From assembly GCA_030686995.1 (NCBI GenBank), contig CM060692.1, forward strand, positions 17,977,465 through 18,041,464: a DNA stretch of 64,000 bases, given 5' to 3'. Made by a program: the position numbers and the translations under genes. Source of the stretch: Artemisia argyi. Its lineage: Eukaryota > Streptophyta > Magnoliopsida > Asterales > Asteraceae. The notes below the pieces were generated by a model. That model searched no databases. It was given only the letters and a program-made list of their open reading frames with translations, and was not told the origin of the DNA. This document shows, in pieces, positions 1-9,814 of this stretch; position 1 is the stretch's first letter; each line of letters opens with the position of its first letter.

Positions 1-2208
1 TTTTTAATCACTCGAGTTTACTACGTCGAAGGGTTGGGACACAACTTGTTTTCAGTTGGGCAGTTCTGTGATGCAGATTTAGAAGTTGCATTCAGGAGAA
101 ACACGGTTTTTATTAGAAATTTGGTTGGTGATGATCTCTTAACTGGTAATCGTGGTACAAACTTGTATGCTATCGACATCAACCAAATGGCTTCTACATC
201 ACCAATTTGTCTTATGACAAGGGCAACTGAAACTAAGTCCTGGCTGTGGCATAGACGTTTATCCCATCTCAACTTCGACACCATCAACAAGTTAGCCAAA
301 GACAATATCGTCACTGGACTTCCTAAGTTCAAATCCACCAAGGAACACCTTTGTCCATCATGCGAACAAGGAAAAAGTAAAAGAGCATCATATAAACCCA
401 AAACCGTACCTAGTTCGGAAGCAAGGTTACATATGTTGCACATGGACTTATGTGGCCCAATGAGAGTTGAAAGCATTAATGGGAAGAAGTATATTCTCGT
501 TATTGTGGATGATTATTCAAGATATACTTGGGTAAAGTTTTTGAGATCAAAAGACGAAGCACCAGGCATCATCATCACCTTTCTGAAGCGTATTCAAGTT
601 CTACTTCAAGCTCCAGTAAGGATTATAAGAACAGATAATGGCACAGAATTCACAAATCAGGAGTTAAGAACTTACCTCGAAGATGTTGGAATTACACATC
701 AAACATCAGTTGTTAGAACTCCACAGCAGAATGGGGTAGTTGAAAGAAGAAACTGAACTCTTGTGGAAGCTGCTCGCACAATGCTAATTTTTTCTAGTGC
801 ACCACTATTCTTATGGGCTGATGCTGTAGCCACTGCTTGCTTTACTCAAAACCGATCCCTAGTCCATCCGAGATTCAATAAAACCCCATATGAGCTAGTG
901 AACAACCGTAAACCTGACATCTCTTACCTTCACGTGTTTGGCGCTTTGTGTTATCCGACGAATGACAGAGAAGATCTAGGGAAGTTAAAAGCTAAGGGTG
1001 ATATTGGAATCTTCATTGGATATTCAGAAAACTTGAGGGCATTCAGGGTGTATAATAGAAGAATGAAAAAGATAATGGAGACGATGAATGTGAAGTTTGA
1101 CGAGATTTCACAAATGGCTTCTGAGAGATACGCTCTAGAACCCGCACTTAATCCAATGGCTTCTAATCAAAACGGATTAGGACCCACACCAAACCAGCAG
1201 ACTTCTGGACACATCAGTTCAGGACTCGTGCCTCAAGGAGCTCAGTCAACAAACACGGGCAAACCTTCAGAACAAGAACTGGAAAATTTCTTCGAGTTAA
1301 TGTTTGATGAATACTATGGTGGAACTTCGAGAAATGCATCTCAACAACATTCCGCTGCACCCGCTCAAAACCATCAACCACCAACACCATCACAAGATGC
1401 AACTACTACAATCGAAGCTGAAGCACCAACTCCCTCAACATCATCAACATCTACTCCAGCAACTCCAGTTCTTGAAACTGATCTACCAAGAGTTGATGAG
1501 CAAAATCAAAACACAAATTTTCAAGAAGAACCAACAAATAATTCAAATGATGTTGCGTTAGAAGAAGAAGAAGAAATATTTGAAAACCCATTTGCAACAG
1601 ACTCTGCTGAATCTTCTTCAAGGTTACAAGAACCATCTAATACACATTCGTTAAACCCAAGGTACCCTTCTACGTTTCAATGGACAAAAGACCATCCAAT
1701 AGAACATGTTATTGGTGAACCTTCAAAGCCAGTTCAGACAAGGAGACAACTTGCCACCGATCTCGAATTGTGCATTTACATTTGCTCAATCAGCCTCAAA
1801 GAACCAAAGAACATTCGGGAAGCAATGGCAGAATACCCTTGGATAGAAGCGATGCAGGATGAAATACTTCAATACGATTTACATGACAGTTGGGAACTTA
1901 TTGAACGACCACTTGATATACGTGTTCTTGATCTCAAGTGGTTGTGGAAGAACAAACTGGATGAGGAAATGACTGTGATTCGCAACAAAGCTCGTCTCGT
2001 GGCTAAAGGTTATCCACAAGAAGAAGGGATAGATTTCGAAGAATCATTCGCGCCTATAGCTATACTTGAAGCAGTCCGGATTTTCTTAGCCTATGCCGCT
2101 CACAAAAACATCACAGTCTATCAGATGGATATTAAGACAGCTTTCTTGAATGGAACTCTGAAAGAAGAAGTGTATGTGAGTCAGCCAGAGGGATTCATCG
2201 ACAAAGAT
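1..2208 (+). pseudogene. pol: copia pol, 5' part: GAG-pre-integrase, integrase, start of reverse transcriptase
   Basis: The frame is open from base 1. An HHCC zinc-binding region comes first (WHRRLSHL then CPSCEQGK), followed by the integrase core with HMDLCGP, RTDNGTEF and the PQQNGVVE glutamate, so the DDE residues are present. A TGA at 754-756 interrupts the frame right after ERRN. The homologous position usually carries Arg, so a CGA to TGA change at a methylated CpG is likely. The frame continues through a Ser/Thr/Pro-rich linker into reverse transcriptase ([29 protein letters not shown]). It stops where the nested element enters; beyond 2208 the apparent reading frame runs into foreign LTR sequence. 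Confidence 0.9.
2204..2208. repeat. Target-site duplication AAGAT, left copy
   Basis: AAGAT directly precedes the TG of the left LTR at 2209 and is repeated exactly at 9815-9819 after the CA of the right LTR. A 5-bp duplication is normal for copia integrase. Confidence 0.95.
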
Positions 2209-2694
2209 TGTTGGATCGTGAACACCTTGAACTTGTGTTGATAATGATACTTTGAGTATTACTATCAAGTATGCGGAATCTACTCAATAGCACTTAGAAG
2301 ATTGTTTGTGTGTATGACAGTTTGTATATGAACAAGAACAATGTATAAACAAACTTTAAGCTCCAATATTATTAAGAATAATAATACGAGTGATCTATGA
2401 TATCACTAGGTTTTACAACTTGAAGCTCTAAGAAAACGTATATCAAAACTATATTCTAGGATCTCCTTTTATAGAACAAGGAGTCCTCTTGTACAAGATA
2501 AGTATAATGCTAATAGAATAAGATATACAAAATATCTTTTCTATGTTTATCTAAGCGCGTTTCTCTAACAGCTAACAAGTGAGCAGTGGTAATATTTGTT
2601 CTTGCAGTGGTAATGAGTTTCCACTGCAAGTACAATCTTCTTGCAGTTGTAACTTCTTCACTAGCCGTGGTAACTGATAGAATAATTCCCAACA
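2209..2694 (-). repeat. LTR (3' LTR of the nested element)
   Basis: 486 bp, starting TGTTGG and ending CCCAACA on the + strand, apparently identical to 9329-9814. On the minus strand a TATA box CTATAAAAGG lies at 2465-2474. The segment 2584-2675 holds five copies of a CAGTGGWAA-type motif, including a 10-bp-arm hairpin at 2601-2630. Confidence 0.95.
2584..2675. promoter_or_regulatory. CAGTGGWAA motif cluster with hairpin in the LTR
   Basis: Copies start at 2584 and 2605 (21 bp apart), an inverted copy lies at 2617-2626, and two variants start at 2644 and 2665 (21 bp apart). The arms CTTGCAGTGG (2601-2610) and CCACTGCAAG (2621-2630) are perfectly complementary around a 10-nt loop. The same cluster is repeated in the right LTR at 9704-9795. 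A role as a protein-binding site is inference from the spacing. Confidence 0.7.
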
Positions 2695-2706
2695 ATCCTC
2701 CCCTAA
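2695..2706 (-). other. Polypurine tract of the nested element
   Basis: Read on the minus strand the sequence is TTAGGGGAGGAT, directly next to the 3' LTR. This is the expected primer for plus-strand synthesis. Confidence 0.8.
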
Positions 2707-2784
2707 ACTTATGATTGCTTTGTAAATCAATAAGTTTCTTCAAGTATACAATAAACCTGAGGATATGGGAATTCTTCCAAACAC

Positions 2785-4749
2785 TTATCTTGTTCTACTT
2801 AATTCTTTATCAACTCTTGCATATTGATCTTTAATCTTCTGAATCAAAGCTCGAACCTTTTCATTATCTGCATACACTCTTAACTTTGACATCAACATTG
2901 CAGACAAAGTTGTAGCTTTAAGTGGATATTCCTTCTCAGCAAACATAAACACATCCACTTTATTTGTTGTAGAGACATGATGAACCTCACATTTATCAAA
3001 ATAAGTCCATGTAGTATTCAAGTTTGATAAATTAAACTTCCAATACTTATCATTAAGATCTGGTTCATATAATCTTCTCAAGTCAACCCAGAGCTGCATT
3101 TCTTTCATATCCTTGAGAGTATCAGCCTTGAATCTTTCATTTACTAGCTTCCAAAGAGTATCAAGATCTTCTCTGTCACATGCTTTAAGAAGATCTTCAA
3201 ACTGAATAAATGATGAAGATTCTCCTCCTAGTCTAATAATTTTCCAAGTGGGAGCAAAATTCTTTGCTGTGTACACTTCCCAATCAATAATTTGATGTTT
3301 TGATTGTGAAGGATCTGGATAGAAATCTTCTTCTTCAACAATGATAATTTCACTCAGCAGATCTTGAGGAGCTTTCATTCTTTTAGTGACATGATCTTCA
3401 ACTGTTGAAGCTTTCCTTTTACTTTGTTTGAATCTTTCAACTTCTTCAAAATCAATAGGCCTGAAGGTATTATCTTGCCTTTTAATTCTGTAGTAGATAC
3501 CTTCAATTCTTTCATGAGGCATACCTTTGAAGTCAGCCATCTTCCAAGTTCCAACATGACAGCAATATTTCTTCATCTCATGAATGATCTGTGCCTTTGT
3601 GGGTTGTTTTTGTTTCTTTTGACCTTTTCTACAGTTTCCAATAATGTCATCCAGTGCTTGTTGATTTTTCATTTGAATGAAATCAACCAATTGAGCTGTT
3701 CTTTGATCTTCAGTTAAGGACATGTTAGCAATAAGCTCAATAGCTTTCTTCTTTACAACTGGATCATGCTTAATCATATGCTCAATCTCTTCTTCTGATG
3801 GCACATATGAGAACATAGGGGGTTTCTCATGTAAGATGGTAGGTGGAACCACTGAGAGTGGTTGTGCCATTACTCCTTCAAGCTTATCTAACCTCTGTGC
3901 TTCCATAAAACTGGCACATCCATCTCCTTTTGCTGTTTCATATTTTCTTTCTCTTTAGCATCAAGTTGTTCTGCCAATCTTGCATCATAATCAATTTGAG
4001 CTTGATCTTTCTTGGAAATCTTTCTTGTATGTACTTCCTCTGCATCAAACAACATTGCTTTACCTTTAACTAATCTTTTTCTGACAGCTTCTTCCTCTGC
4101 AGTGGTAACTAATGGAACATCAGTGGTAACATTCTCACTTGCAGTGGAAATTATTTGATCAGTGGTAACATGTTCTGCTTCAGTGGAAACTTGTTGAGCA
4201 GTTTCAATAACCATATCATAATCCAACTTCCTCCCCTCAATCTCAGCTACATCATCTTTTGCTTGAGCATTTTCAGAATCATTTAGCTCAGCAAACATAT
4301 CATCAAAATTAGTACTCCTCCCCTTAATCTCTGCATTTGTTTTCCTCCCCTGTTTGGAAGAAGTTCCCAAATCATAACCAGAACCTGCAGAAAGGTCATC
4401 TGAATGGGAAGATGAGGATAATACAATCTGAGATCTTTTCTTCTTGAGATTCTCAACTTCAGTCTGCAACTTTTGGATCTCTGTCTTCAATAGATTCAAC
4501 TCTGTGGCATGTTGTACTTTGGTCTGTGCCAGATCTTTCTCCAGAGTTTGAACCTGTGTGACTAATTTGGTACATAATTCCATCAATTCAGTTTGTTGCA
4601 CACTACCTTCATCACTTCCAACTGTGTAACCTTATATGAGTTGTGTTTAGAAAGTCCACAATCTGATGAAAAATAGGTCCACTCTTGTCGTTTGACTTTT
4701 GAAGGTAAGCCACTTGATTGTGTTCATCTGCAAACTTGAGAGATACCAT
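2785..4749 (-). pseudogene. Accessory ORF of the nested element (unknown function), internally deleted and frameshifted
   Basis: Three reading frames follow each other. The first starts with ATG at 4749-4747, about 66 bp after a TATAAAT (4815-4821), and gives 45 codons beginning MVSLKFADEHNQ before a TGA at 4614-4612. The second is open from about 4631 to 3888, has a coiled-coil stretch (LEKDLAQTKVQ..LNLLKTEIQKLQTEVENLKKK) and a repeated V-S/T-T segment. The third, 3906-2785, gives about 373 codons with a basic segment and a C-terminal block containing VHHVS and FAEKEYPL. Proteins of this look are common in Asteraceae gene predictions, often under an automatic longin-like label; that is recollection. 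The position between gag and the 3' LTR resembles the env-like ORF slot of Sireviruses. I assign no function. Confidence 0.6.
4100..4190. repeat. CAGTGGWAA motif cluster inside the accessory ORF
   Basis: Five copies start at 4100, 4121, 4142, 4160 and 4181, giving spacings of 21, 21, 18 and 21 bp. Read on the coding strand the motif is GTTWCCACTG and encodes Val-(Thr/Ser)-Thr repeats. Confidence 0.75.
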
Positions 4750-5641
4750 GATTTTGTGATTTAAGAGAGAAAAGTGTTAGTAATCGTGAATAAAAAGCAA
4801 GCCGTATAAAATCAATTTATACTAATAGGGTTTTGAGAAAAACGCGGATGGTGAATTATCTTTAGAAAAGAATAAATAAACTCTGGTAAGTAGATAATTC
4901 CCAAAAATTTAACCCTATTAATAAGGAAAGACAGTTATATTTGCAACGGCTAGTAAAAAATAAGATTACTGACACAGTTGTAACGGCTAGTTCACCAGTG
5001 GTAAAATTTACACTTTCAGTGGAAATGGTGAACTTGCAGTGGTAAAAATCAACAAAATTTCAAAGAGCAGTGGTAAGTAAAATATGTAAAATTTTACTAC
5101 TCTTATCATAGTTTTTAGCAAACTATCAGCTATCAACGGATTTGAGAAGTCTTTACCATGAGCCGTTTGCTATGGACTAGCCAACTCTTGATCACAAAGA
5201 TATATGGTGAGTTGATAACCTAGTTTTTGGTAAACTATCAACCATGAACGGATTTGATGTGTCTTTACCTGTAGCCGTTTGCTCAGGACTAGTTGATTCT
5301 TATGTGGATTAGACATGGTGAATCAATAACCATTTGTTATGTGTCTTAAGTTACACATCTTATATCTCCAATGATATGTAACATCACAAAAACCTCATCT
5401 TAACTCACAAATATTAACCCAAGTAACCTTTTAACCAAGTTACTATACACAAAATATCTTCTCAAAAGTCAAACCACAGTTACTACTCAAACCAACCAAA
5501 ACAGATGGAAGTAAATAATCTTCATTAATTATTGTAACACCTAACTTTGGCTTATATAACCTCCTCCAAACACCACATTTCAGTCACTAACAATCTCTCA
5601 AACCCTAATATCCCAATCAACCCAGTTTTCTTCCAAAAATC
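4750..5641. promoter_or_regulatory. Divergent intergenic region inside the nested element
   Basis: This 0.9-kb stretch separates the minus-strand accessory ORF from the plus-strand ORF at 5642. It has a TATA-like box for each direction (4815-4821 minus; TATATAA at 5553-5559 plus) and four CAGTGGWAA motifs starting at 4996, 5017, 5037 and 5068. A tandem duplication of about 112 bp begins at 5111 and 5223. It looks like a bidirectional promoter, by inference only. Confidence 0.5.
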
Positions 5642-6088
5642 ATGTCATCAAACCCTGAGTCCTCTGATCAACACCCTTCTTTTCCAACATCAGAAGAAGT
5701 ACCACCATATCCATGGGGTCTTGAAGGTTCTGATTTTGAGAGAGAGATAAAGAACCGATGGGATGTGCAGGAAAGACAATGGAATGCAGATATAAAGAGT
5801 GTATCAAACCATGATCCGAATCCTGCAGAGAGAGAGCTTGTTTCTCCCTTCATCTGGACATCTGATGAAGAATCTTCAGAGGAAGAGAATGAAGATCCAA
5901 CCTTTCTTCCTCCTTCCACACCAGAGAGATCCCAATCAAGATTAGGTAAGAGAGATCCATCTCTCCCAACATCATCAACCTTGGTGTTGGATCTTCCAGC
6001 TCCAGAACCTGGTCTTCTGTATCAAGAACATATTGGACAGAGCAAGAAAGCTCAGATCACACATAAGGAAAAGGAGAAGCAGAAATAG
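5642..6088 (+). CDS. Small acidic ORF, antisense to the nested element, unknown function
   Basis: 148 codons, opposite in strand to gag and to the retrotransposon transcript. The ATG lies about 85 bp after a TATATAA box, behind a C/T- and A-rich leader typical of plant 5' UTRs. The product is Pro/Ser/Glu-rich: residues around 70-95 hold an acidic run (SDEESSEEENED), and the C-terminus is Lys-rich. No domain is recognised. A long A/T-rich 3' region with AATAA-like signals follows (6230-6370). Antisense genes in LTR elements are known but rare. It could also be a chance ORF, although its codon order and promoter context argue for a gene. Confidence 0.5.
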   Translation: MSSNPESSDQHPSFPTSEEVPPYPWGLEGSDFEREIKNRWDVQERQWNADIKSVSNHDPNPAERELVSPFIWTSDEESSEEENEDPTFLPPSTPERSQSRLGKRDPSLPTSSTLVLDLPAPEPGLLYQEHIGQSKKAQITHKEKEKQK

Positions 6089-6577
6089 ATGACTGAAGAA
6101 TGTTGCCAAGGAACAAAGTTCTTGAGTATTTTCTTTACTTTGTTACTTGAGCAGCTTCACAGTCTTCCTACTCTTCTTTTTCCATTTTCATCTTCAGCTT
6201 CTTCATTGTACTTGTCATAGCCTCAAGTATTATGTAATAATTGATAGAAGCTACTAGTTCTCTATTAGCCAAAAGTTTTAGGAATGGTCATTGTAATGCA
6301 GTTGGAACTTTGAATGTAAGCTGTAACTTGTGTCTTTGAATGAATGAAAAGTTCTTCTTTAATAAATCAATATAGTAAGACCTTCAGCTTATTAGACCAC
6401 ATTCCTTGGCTATAACTCTTGGTGACAGTAACACACATCTTGCAATTTACATGAACATTTGCAGAACAGACATATATCAAACAACTTGAAACCATATTAG
6501 TTCAACACAGAAAATATCATCAAGTCATTCATAGAAAACATTTATCTTTGACTGTCCCTGCACACATCATAAAGGAA

Positions 6578-9283
6578 TTAGTACCTTTTGGAGACCCAAG
6601 CCACAAATGACTTGGATCTGCCTCGTGTATCAATATAATTATATCTATCAAAGGTCATTGATACACCATTGGGATTGTTTGTTGTTCCTTTTGGTTTCCA
6701 TTCCCAACGAGCTGAGGCCTTAACAGCTTTTCCCAATTTTACCCTTTTTATTTGAACATCAGTGGAAACAATTGGTCTTGCAGTGGTAACTGCATGCCTA
6801 GCAGTGGAAACTGCTGGTTTAGAAAAATTTGGTCTCCACATGTGATTCTTGTGATCATTCATTTCAAAATAAGTCTTTTTCCCTGTTTGATAAGATTTAA
6901 CCAAAGAAGTGACAGGTGACTTAGGATAAACTCTGTTATTACTTCTGGCAGTGGTAACTGCTGGTCTAGCAGTGGAAATTGATTTGATGCCAGTGGTAAG
7001 CATAACAGATCTGGGAACCATCTTGCTTAGGAGATTTGGGTGAGTTAATTTATTAACATTTGATCCATTCACCCTTGTAAATACTTCCCTTCTTCCCATG
7101 TGGTAGGTACAGTTTTTAGCTAAATGATCAAAGCTACCACATATATGACAAGCCTTATTGTTGAACACAAAGTCACTACCAAACTGTCTAGTTTTAACAT
7201 GATTCCAACTTCTCATGTTACCTCTAGGAGATTTAGGCCTATCCCTGTACATTTCAGCATACCTAGTAGTAGACCTAGTGAAATTAGATTGTGTTCTAGG
7301 CTTCTCTTTGACTTCTTCAGGAATACTTTTTCTTTCCTCAACTTTAACATCTTCAGTAACACTAGTTTTAGACTCAACATTTAAACATTCATCTTTAAGA
7401 GATGAGTCACTAGCACTATCAAAAGTTTCAACCTCAACCTGAACCTTTTCAGTTTCAACTGGTTTAACAAATTTTGGTCCATAGGTCATGGGTAGATCCT
7501 GAAACTCTTCTAAGCCTGTGTGAGCTAGATCAATGCCAGGTGGTGCTGGAACACCTCTTAGAGGTGGTGGAACAGATTTGTATCCAAGACCAGATTTAGC
7601 TTTGCTCACAACTTGGGCTTCCCAAATTTTGTCAATGCTCTTGGATTGATGGTCTAGTGTTTTCTTAGTAATCTCAATATTCTCACTAGCCTTTTTAACT
7701 TTTTCAATCTCTTCCCTAAGAGCCTCATTTACAGCAATCTTAAAGTCTAAATCACTTTTTAACACAGCAATGTCATCACTAAATTTAGACTCATTTGCCC
7801 TATAATGCTCTATCTGTTTTTCTAAAACACCTAGACCTCTCTTATGATTTGCTAAGTTATGATTAGTATGGTGTAACTCTAGCATCAGCTCATCATATTG
7901 TTTTTGTAAACTATTATACTCTTTTAAGGCCTTACAGTTTTTAGAACAAGCATTATCAGTATGTACCTCAGAATCTGAGAAAGCCATGAGTGCATGCTCA
8001 GTAGCAAGCATTGCACATTCTGAATCATCTTCTCCATTCTGACCCATAAAGCTCCAATCAAAGCTTACTCCATCAATAGCCAATAGCACCTTTGGCTCTT
8101 CAGTTGTAGGTTCTTTGGTCTTTTCCTTCTTGTACCAAGTTGACTTATTGTCAGATTTCCTTGGTTTTCTGCATTCTCTTGCAAAGTGCCCCTTCTTGTG
8201 ACAGTTATAGCACTCCACCTTCTTTTTATCAAAACCTACAGTCTCATCTCCACTTATATGAATCTTTCTCCCTGTCTTCTTCCAGAACTTCTTTGATCTT
8301 AAGCTGAGCAATGCTACCTGCCATTTGATGTCCATCTCCTCCATATCATCTTCATCAATTTGATCCAAGTCCTCATGATTGAGGATTGAACCACCCACAT
8401 GGCTGGATATAAAGGCATAGAAAGTAGCATCACTTAGTCCTGCAATCTGCCTTTTAGAGCTCCTAGTGGAAACATTTCCATTACCAGTGGAAACAATCAT
8501 GTTACCACTGTCATCATCACTGTCACTTTCATCATCAGAACTGTCATTACCTGATGATGATATGAGTGCAACTCCTGCAGAACTTGTCTTTAACTTGCCA
8601 GCTTTCTTAAGTCTTTGTTCAATAACTTTGAAGTTATTGTACACATCATTAAGCTTCATATTCTCAAGATCTGACTTGTCCTCCCATACAGCAACATTTG
8701 TATCAAACTCAGCAGGTAAACTTCTTAGAAATTTAAGATTGAGGTCTTCCTTTTCTACCTCAATTCCAAAAGCAGTCAGCTGAGTTACAATCTTTTGTAG
8801 CCTTGTGAATATGCTATCAAGAGATTCATTGCTTGATGAGCCAAAATTCTCATAAGTCTGCTTCAGTAAAGTCTTTTGAGTTTTCTTGGTATAGTGATTA
8901 CCACCAAATACTTCACATATCTCATCAAAGAGGGTCTTTGCATCCTTGTATTTGGTAAAAGCCTGGACTTGATCTCTAGGTAGAGCCATCAATAGCAAAC
9001 CTCTAGCCTTCAAATCATTCTTAAGTTGGTTTCTTTCATCATTTGTAACTGGACCAGTATTTACTTTTGTTACTGGCTTGTCACCAACTGTCTCAACAGT
9101 TGTACCAGGTTTGAATGAATTTCCACACGTTATGATCTCCCATAATGTGTAGTCTTGAACCATAAAGAATTGTTCAATCATAAGCCTCCACATCTCAAAG
9201 TCATTAATTTTAAGCTTGGGAAGCTTTGCAGCAATATTAGATTGGCTTGTTTCTGTCTCCATTGTATCTTTTGAATCTGCCAT
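6578..9283 (-). CDS. gag: Gag polyprotein of the nested copia element
   Basis: A 901-codon uninterrupted frame near the 5' LTR. Residues about 20-230 form the capsid-like UBN2/DUF4219 type region (INDFEMWRLMIEQFF, LKARGLLLMALP, ESLDSIFTRLQKIVTQL, LKFLRSLPAEFD). An acidic Ser/Asp stretch follows at 243-260, and a CCHC zinc knuckle CYNCHKKGHFAREC at about 358-371. A long coiled-coil segment lies at about 450-590 and a second knuckle CHICGSFDHLAKNC at about 712-725. Two repeated STARxAVTTAR segments come from the 21-bp motif arrays. The ORF ends at SKRY without protease, which is where separate gag ORFs of related elements appear to end. Gag would package the element RNA; the enzymes must come from elsewhere. 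Confidence 0.9.
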   Translation of the reverse strand: MADSKDTMETETSQSNIAAKLPKLKINDFEMWRLMIEQFFMVQDYTLWEIITCGNSFKPGTTVETVGDKPVTKVNTGPVTNDERNQLKNDLKARGLLLMALPRDQVQAFTKYKDAKTLFDEICEVFGGNHYTKKTQKTLLKQTYENFGSSSNESLDSIFTRLQKIVTQLTAFGIEVEKEDLNLKFLRSLPAEFDTNVAVWEDKSDLENMKLNDVYNNFKVIEQRLKKAGKLKTSSAGVALISSSGNDSSDDESDSDDDSGNMIVSTGNGNVSTRSSKRQIAGLSDATFYAFISSHVGGSILNHEDLDQIDEDDMEEMDIKWQVALLSLRSKKFWKKTGRKIHISGDETVGFDKKKVECYNCHKKGHFARECRKPRKSDNKSTWYKKEKTKEPTTEEPKVLLAIDGVSFDWSFMGQNGEDDSECAMLATEHALMAFSDSEVHTDNACSKNCKALKEYNSLQKQYDELMLELHHTNHNLANHKRGLGVLEKQIEHYRANESKFSDDIAVLKSDLDFKIAVNEALREEIEKVKKASENIEITKKTLDHQSKSIDKIWEAQVVSKAKSGLGYKSVPPPLRGVPAPPGIDLAHTGLEEFQDLPMTYGPKFVKPVETEKVQVEVETFDSASDSSLKDECLNVESKTSVTEDVKVEERKSIPEEVKEKPRTQSNFTRSTTRYAEMYRDRPKSPRGNMRSWNHVKTRQFGSDFVFNNKACHICGSFDHLAKNCTYHMGRREVFTRVNGSNVNKLTHPNLLSKMVPRSVMLTTGIKSISTARPAVTTARSNNRVYPKSPVTSLVKSYQTGKKTYFEMNDHKNHMWRPNFSKPAVSTARHAVTTARPIVSTDVQIKRVKLGKAVKASARWEWKPKGTTNNPNGVSMTFDRYNYIDTRGRSKSFVAWVSKRY
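6760..6999. repeat. CAGTGGWAA motif arrays inside gag
   Basis: Two triplets start at 6760, 6781, 6802 and at 6949, 6970, 6991. Every spacing within a triplet is exactly 21 bp, and the triplets are 147 bp (7 x 21) apart. The spacing equals seven codons, so the frame is kept. Confidence 0.8.
8464..8510. repeat. Further CAGTGGWAA motif pair inside gag
   Basis: A variant TAGTGGAAAC at 8464 is followed exactly 21 bp later by CAGTGGAAAC at 8485, and then by an inverted copy GTTACCACTG at 8501-8510. Confidence 0.65.
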
Positions 9284-9314
9284 AGGATCTTCTAAATCAA
9301 AATATCAAAGCCTT

Positions 9315-9326
9315 GCTCTGATACCA
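9315..9326 (-). other. Primer binding site (initiator tRNA-Met)
   Basis: The minus strand reads TGGTATCAGAGC two bases inside the 5' LTR. This is the standard plant copia site complementary to the 3' end of initiator tRNA-Met. Confidence 0.93.
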
Positions 9327-9328
9327 CT

Positions 9329-9814
9329 TGTTGGATCGTGAACACCTTGAACTTGTGTTGATAATGATACTTTGAGTATTACTATCAAGTATGCGGAATC
9401 TACTCAATAGCACTTAGAAGATTGTTTGTGTGTATGACAGTTTGTATATGAACAAGAACAATGTATAAACAAACTTTAAGCTCCAATATTATTAAGAATA
9501 ATAATACGAGTGATCTATGATATCACTAGGTTTTACAACTTGAAGCTCTAAGAAAACGTATATCAAAACTATATTCTAGGATCTCCTTTTATAGAACAAG
9601 GAGTCCTCTTGTACAAGATAAGTATAATGCTAATAGAATAAGATATACAAAATATCTTTTCTATGTTTATCTAAGCGCGTTTCTCTAACAGCTAACAAGT
9701 GAGCAGTGGTAATATTTGTTCTTGCAGTGGTAATGAGTTTCCACTGCAAGTACAATCTTCTTGCAGTTGTAACTTCTTCACTAGCCGTGGTAACTGATAG
9801 AATAATTCCCAACA
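9329..9814 (-). repeat. LTR (5' LTR of the nested element)
   Basis: 486 bp and apparently identical to 2209-2694. The TATA box CTATAAAAGG on the minus strand is at 9585-9594, so transcription would run leftward into gag. The copy ends exactly at the AAGAT duplication (9815-9819). Confidence 0.95.

Larger units (their letters stand above)
2209..9814 (-). mobile_element. Young non-autonomous copia-type LTR retrotransposon (gag and accessory ORFs, no pol)
   Basis: This is a complete 7.6-kb insertion with 486-bp LTRs at both ends that I could not tell apart by reading, a perfect AAGAT target duplication, a primer binding site and a polypurine tract. The sense strand is minus, so the 5' LTR is at 9329-9814. 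In sense order it carries an intact gag, a gap with no protease, integrase, reverse transcriptase or RNase H, an antisense ORF with its own promoter-like sequence, and a broken accessory ORF. Since pol is absent, it must have been copied by enzymes of an autonomous relative. The identical LTRs imply very recent insertion. It sits inside the pol of another copia element. Confidence 0.93.

Noticed and set aside
4100..5076. Regularly spaced short repeats resembling a CRISPR array
   Set aside because: The motif is only 10 bp, the 11-bp intervals are not spacers, it is spread through coding sequence of a plant retrotransposon, and there are no cas genes.
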